From Spirosoma sp. (lineage in GTDB: Bacteria > Bacteroidota > Bacteroidia > Cytophagales > Spirosomataceae), in NCBI GenBank assembly GCA_028288385.1, contig JAQBNX010000653.1, forward strand, positions 1-5,864: 5,864 nucleotides of DNA, in the 5' to 3' direction. Both the position numbers and the translations under genes were made by a program. Of this stretch, positions 5,384 to 5,864 are shown piece by piece; the stretch's first letter is position 1, and each line of letters starts with the position of its first letter. The notes below the pieces were generated by a model. The model made no database searches, was not told the origin of the DNA, and saw only the letters and a program-made list of their open reading frames with translations.

Positions 5384-5415
5384 AAAAAATACAATGTAAC
5401 AAGTGTGTTACCAAA
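5384..5415 (-). promoter_or_regulatory. Bacteroidota-type promoter of the 78-residue/XRE operon
   Basis: On the minus strand TTTG (5415-5412) is followed after 20 bases by TATTTTTT (5391-5384), a fair match to the Bacteroidota consensus TTTG-N17-23-TAnnTTTG. The expected start of transcription is near 5377, giving a leader of about 55 bases to the ATG at 5322 and ruling out the upstream ATG at 5394. Confidence 0.55.
5396..5411. promoter_or_regulatory. Operator-like palindrome in the promoter spacer (GTAACA-N4-TGTTAC)
   Basis: Perfect 6-bp arms at 5396-5401 and 5406-5411 lie between the -33 and -7 elements of the operon promoter. Related half-sites follow downstream: TGTAA at 5381-5385 and GTTACA at 5363-5368, the latter being the reverse complement of TGTAAC at 5395-5400. 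A dimeric repressor bound here would block RNA polymerase. The XRE protein encoded by the same operon is the obvious candidate. Confidence 0.55.
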
Positions 5416-5497
5416 AATATATTAAACGGTAGTATGGTGGGACTCCTGAATTGATAAGACAAGAAGAGAGAATGCCCCTTATAGTATTCAAACGACC

Positions 5498-5833
5498 TTA
5501 AGTATAAAGGCCTTTCTTGCGAGCAAGAACCTTGTTCTCTTTCGCCTGTTTCCCGCCAAAATGATAAGCGCGGGCTTCAGTGACCGTTGCATACATACGC
5601 GGCCTGACTGCCGAGCGGTCGATAGTTCCGTAATGACCGGCCAGTATCGCGGCTCTGATTTTTTCCTGACTACGGCCAATGGCTTTAGCAAGCTGGGGCG
5701 GGGTGAGGTACTCGGTGTCCTGCGGTGGTTTGACTTCCCCCGCCCGATACTCCTCGATGCAGTGTCGAGCGAACTCCATTAAATCTGTGCCTGTGATGAC
5801 AAACACACTGTTGTTGTTAATTACTGCGCTCAT
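5498..5833 (-). CDS. HTH_17/excisionase-like DNA-binding protein, 111 residues
   Basis: The N-terminal part (1-33, with ITGTDLMEFARHCIEEYRAGE) is a helical segment often seen ahead of the HTH in small Bacteroidota DNA-binding proteins. Residues 42-87 form a MerR/excisionase-like winged helix: YLTPPQLAKAIGRSQEKI holds the helix-turn-helix, AAILAGHYGTIDRSAVRPR the wing and MYATVTEARAYHF the closing helix. The tail (94-111) is strongly basic (KQAKENKVLARKKG), probably for DNA contact. Such proteins are common in mobile elements and prophages as excision or regulatory factors, but no integrase is present in this window. ATG 5833 with an A-rich leader is chosen; the frame stays open to the right edge through a TTG at 5863 that adds ten residues. 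The gene is upstream of, but separated from, the 78-residue/XRE operon, which has its own promoter. Confidence 0.75.
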   Translation of the reverse strand: MSAVINNNSVFVITGTDLMEFARHCIEEYRAGEVKPPQDTEYLTPPQLAKAIGRSQEKIRAAILAGHYGTIDRSAVRPRMYATVTEARAYHFGGKQAKENKVLARKKGLYT

Positions 5834-5864
5834 AATGGTAGTTTTTGTCTGCAAACTAACCAAT

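Noticed and set aside
5323..5394. 24-residue N-terminal extension of the 78-residue protein from ATG 5394
   Set aside because: The start codon is upstream of the predicted -7 element and the extension would be encoded by the promoter/operator region.
5505..5514. AAAGGCCTTT palindrome at the end of the 111-residue gene
   Set aside because: It lies inside the coding region and has no T-run after it on the minus strand, so it is not a convincing terminator.
5561..5782. Plus-strand frame of 73 codons and the overlapping minus frame 5488-5691
   Set aside because: Both are shadows of the HTH_17-like gene, which has a recognisable fold.
5834..5863. Ten-residue extension of the 111-residue HTH protein from TTG 5863
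   Set aside because: ATG 5833 has a typical A-rich leader; TTG starts are less usual and the window edge prevents further judgement.
1..5864. Search for CRISPR arrays, tRNA/rRNA genes, IS ends or integrase
   Set aside because: No regularly spaced repeats, no tRNA-like cloverleaf and no transposase or recombinase motifs were seen on either strand.

Overview
The window looks like chromosomal DNA from a Bacteroidota bacterium, probably a Cytophagales/Spirosoma-like organism. The grounds are A-rich leaders without Shine-Dalgarno sequences, one promoter that fits the Bacteroidota TTTG/TAnnTTTG pattern, and a secreted protein ending its signal peptide in a typical 'FAQ' cut site. The genus is inference.

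Layout from left to right. (1) 1-1599, minus strand: the first 533 codons of cyanophycin synthetase (cphA), running off the left edge. (2) 1600-2137: about 540 AT-rich bases with no convincing intact gene, holding hairpins, an 11-bp direct repeat and a possible 30-codon gene tail. (3) 2138-3367, minus strand: a 409-residue protein with a C-terminal HEPN domain of the ApeA-like type, a candidate stand-alone RNase/anti-phage gene in AT-rich DNA. (4) 3453-4402, plus strand, divergent from the HEPN gene: a 35-codon membrane miniprotein whose stop overlaps the start (ATGA) of a secreted protein with two SH3-like domains. A bidirectional terminator follows. (5) 4483-5833, minus strand: four small genes. 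From upstream to downstream these are a winged-HTH (HTH_17/excisionase-like) protein, a promoter with an embedded operator palindrome, a 78-residue protein of unknown function, an XRE-type repressor coupled to it one base later, and an 84-residue unknown protein.

How the parts work together: cphA makes the nitrogen/carbon storage polymer multi-L-arginyl-poly-L-aspartate and is housekeeping-like. The HEPN gene appears to be an acquired gene between cphA and the secreted-protein locus. The small-gene cluster on the right looks like an autoregulated accessory module (regulator plus unknown partner), the type seen in mobile elements, prophage remnants or toxin-antitoxin loci. No integrase, transposase, CRISPR array, rRNA or tRNA is visible. 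The strongest candidates for something undescribed are the HEPN protein, the coupled miniprotein/SH3 pair, and the autoregulated pair at 4812-5322.
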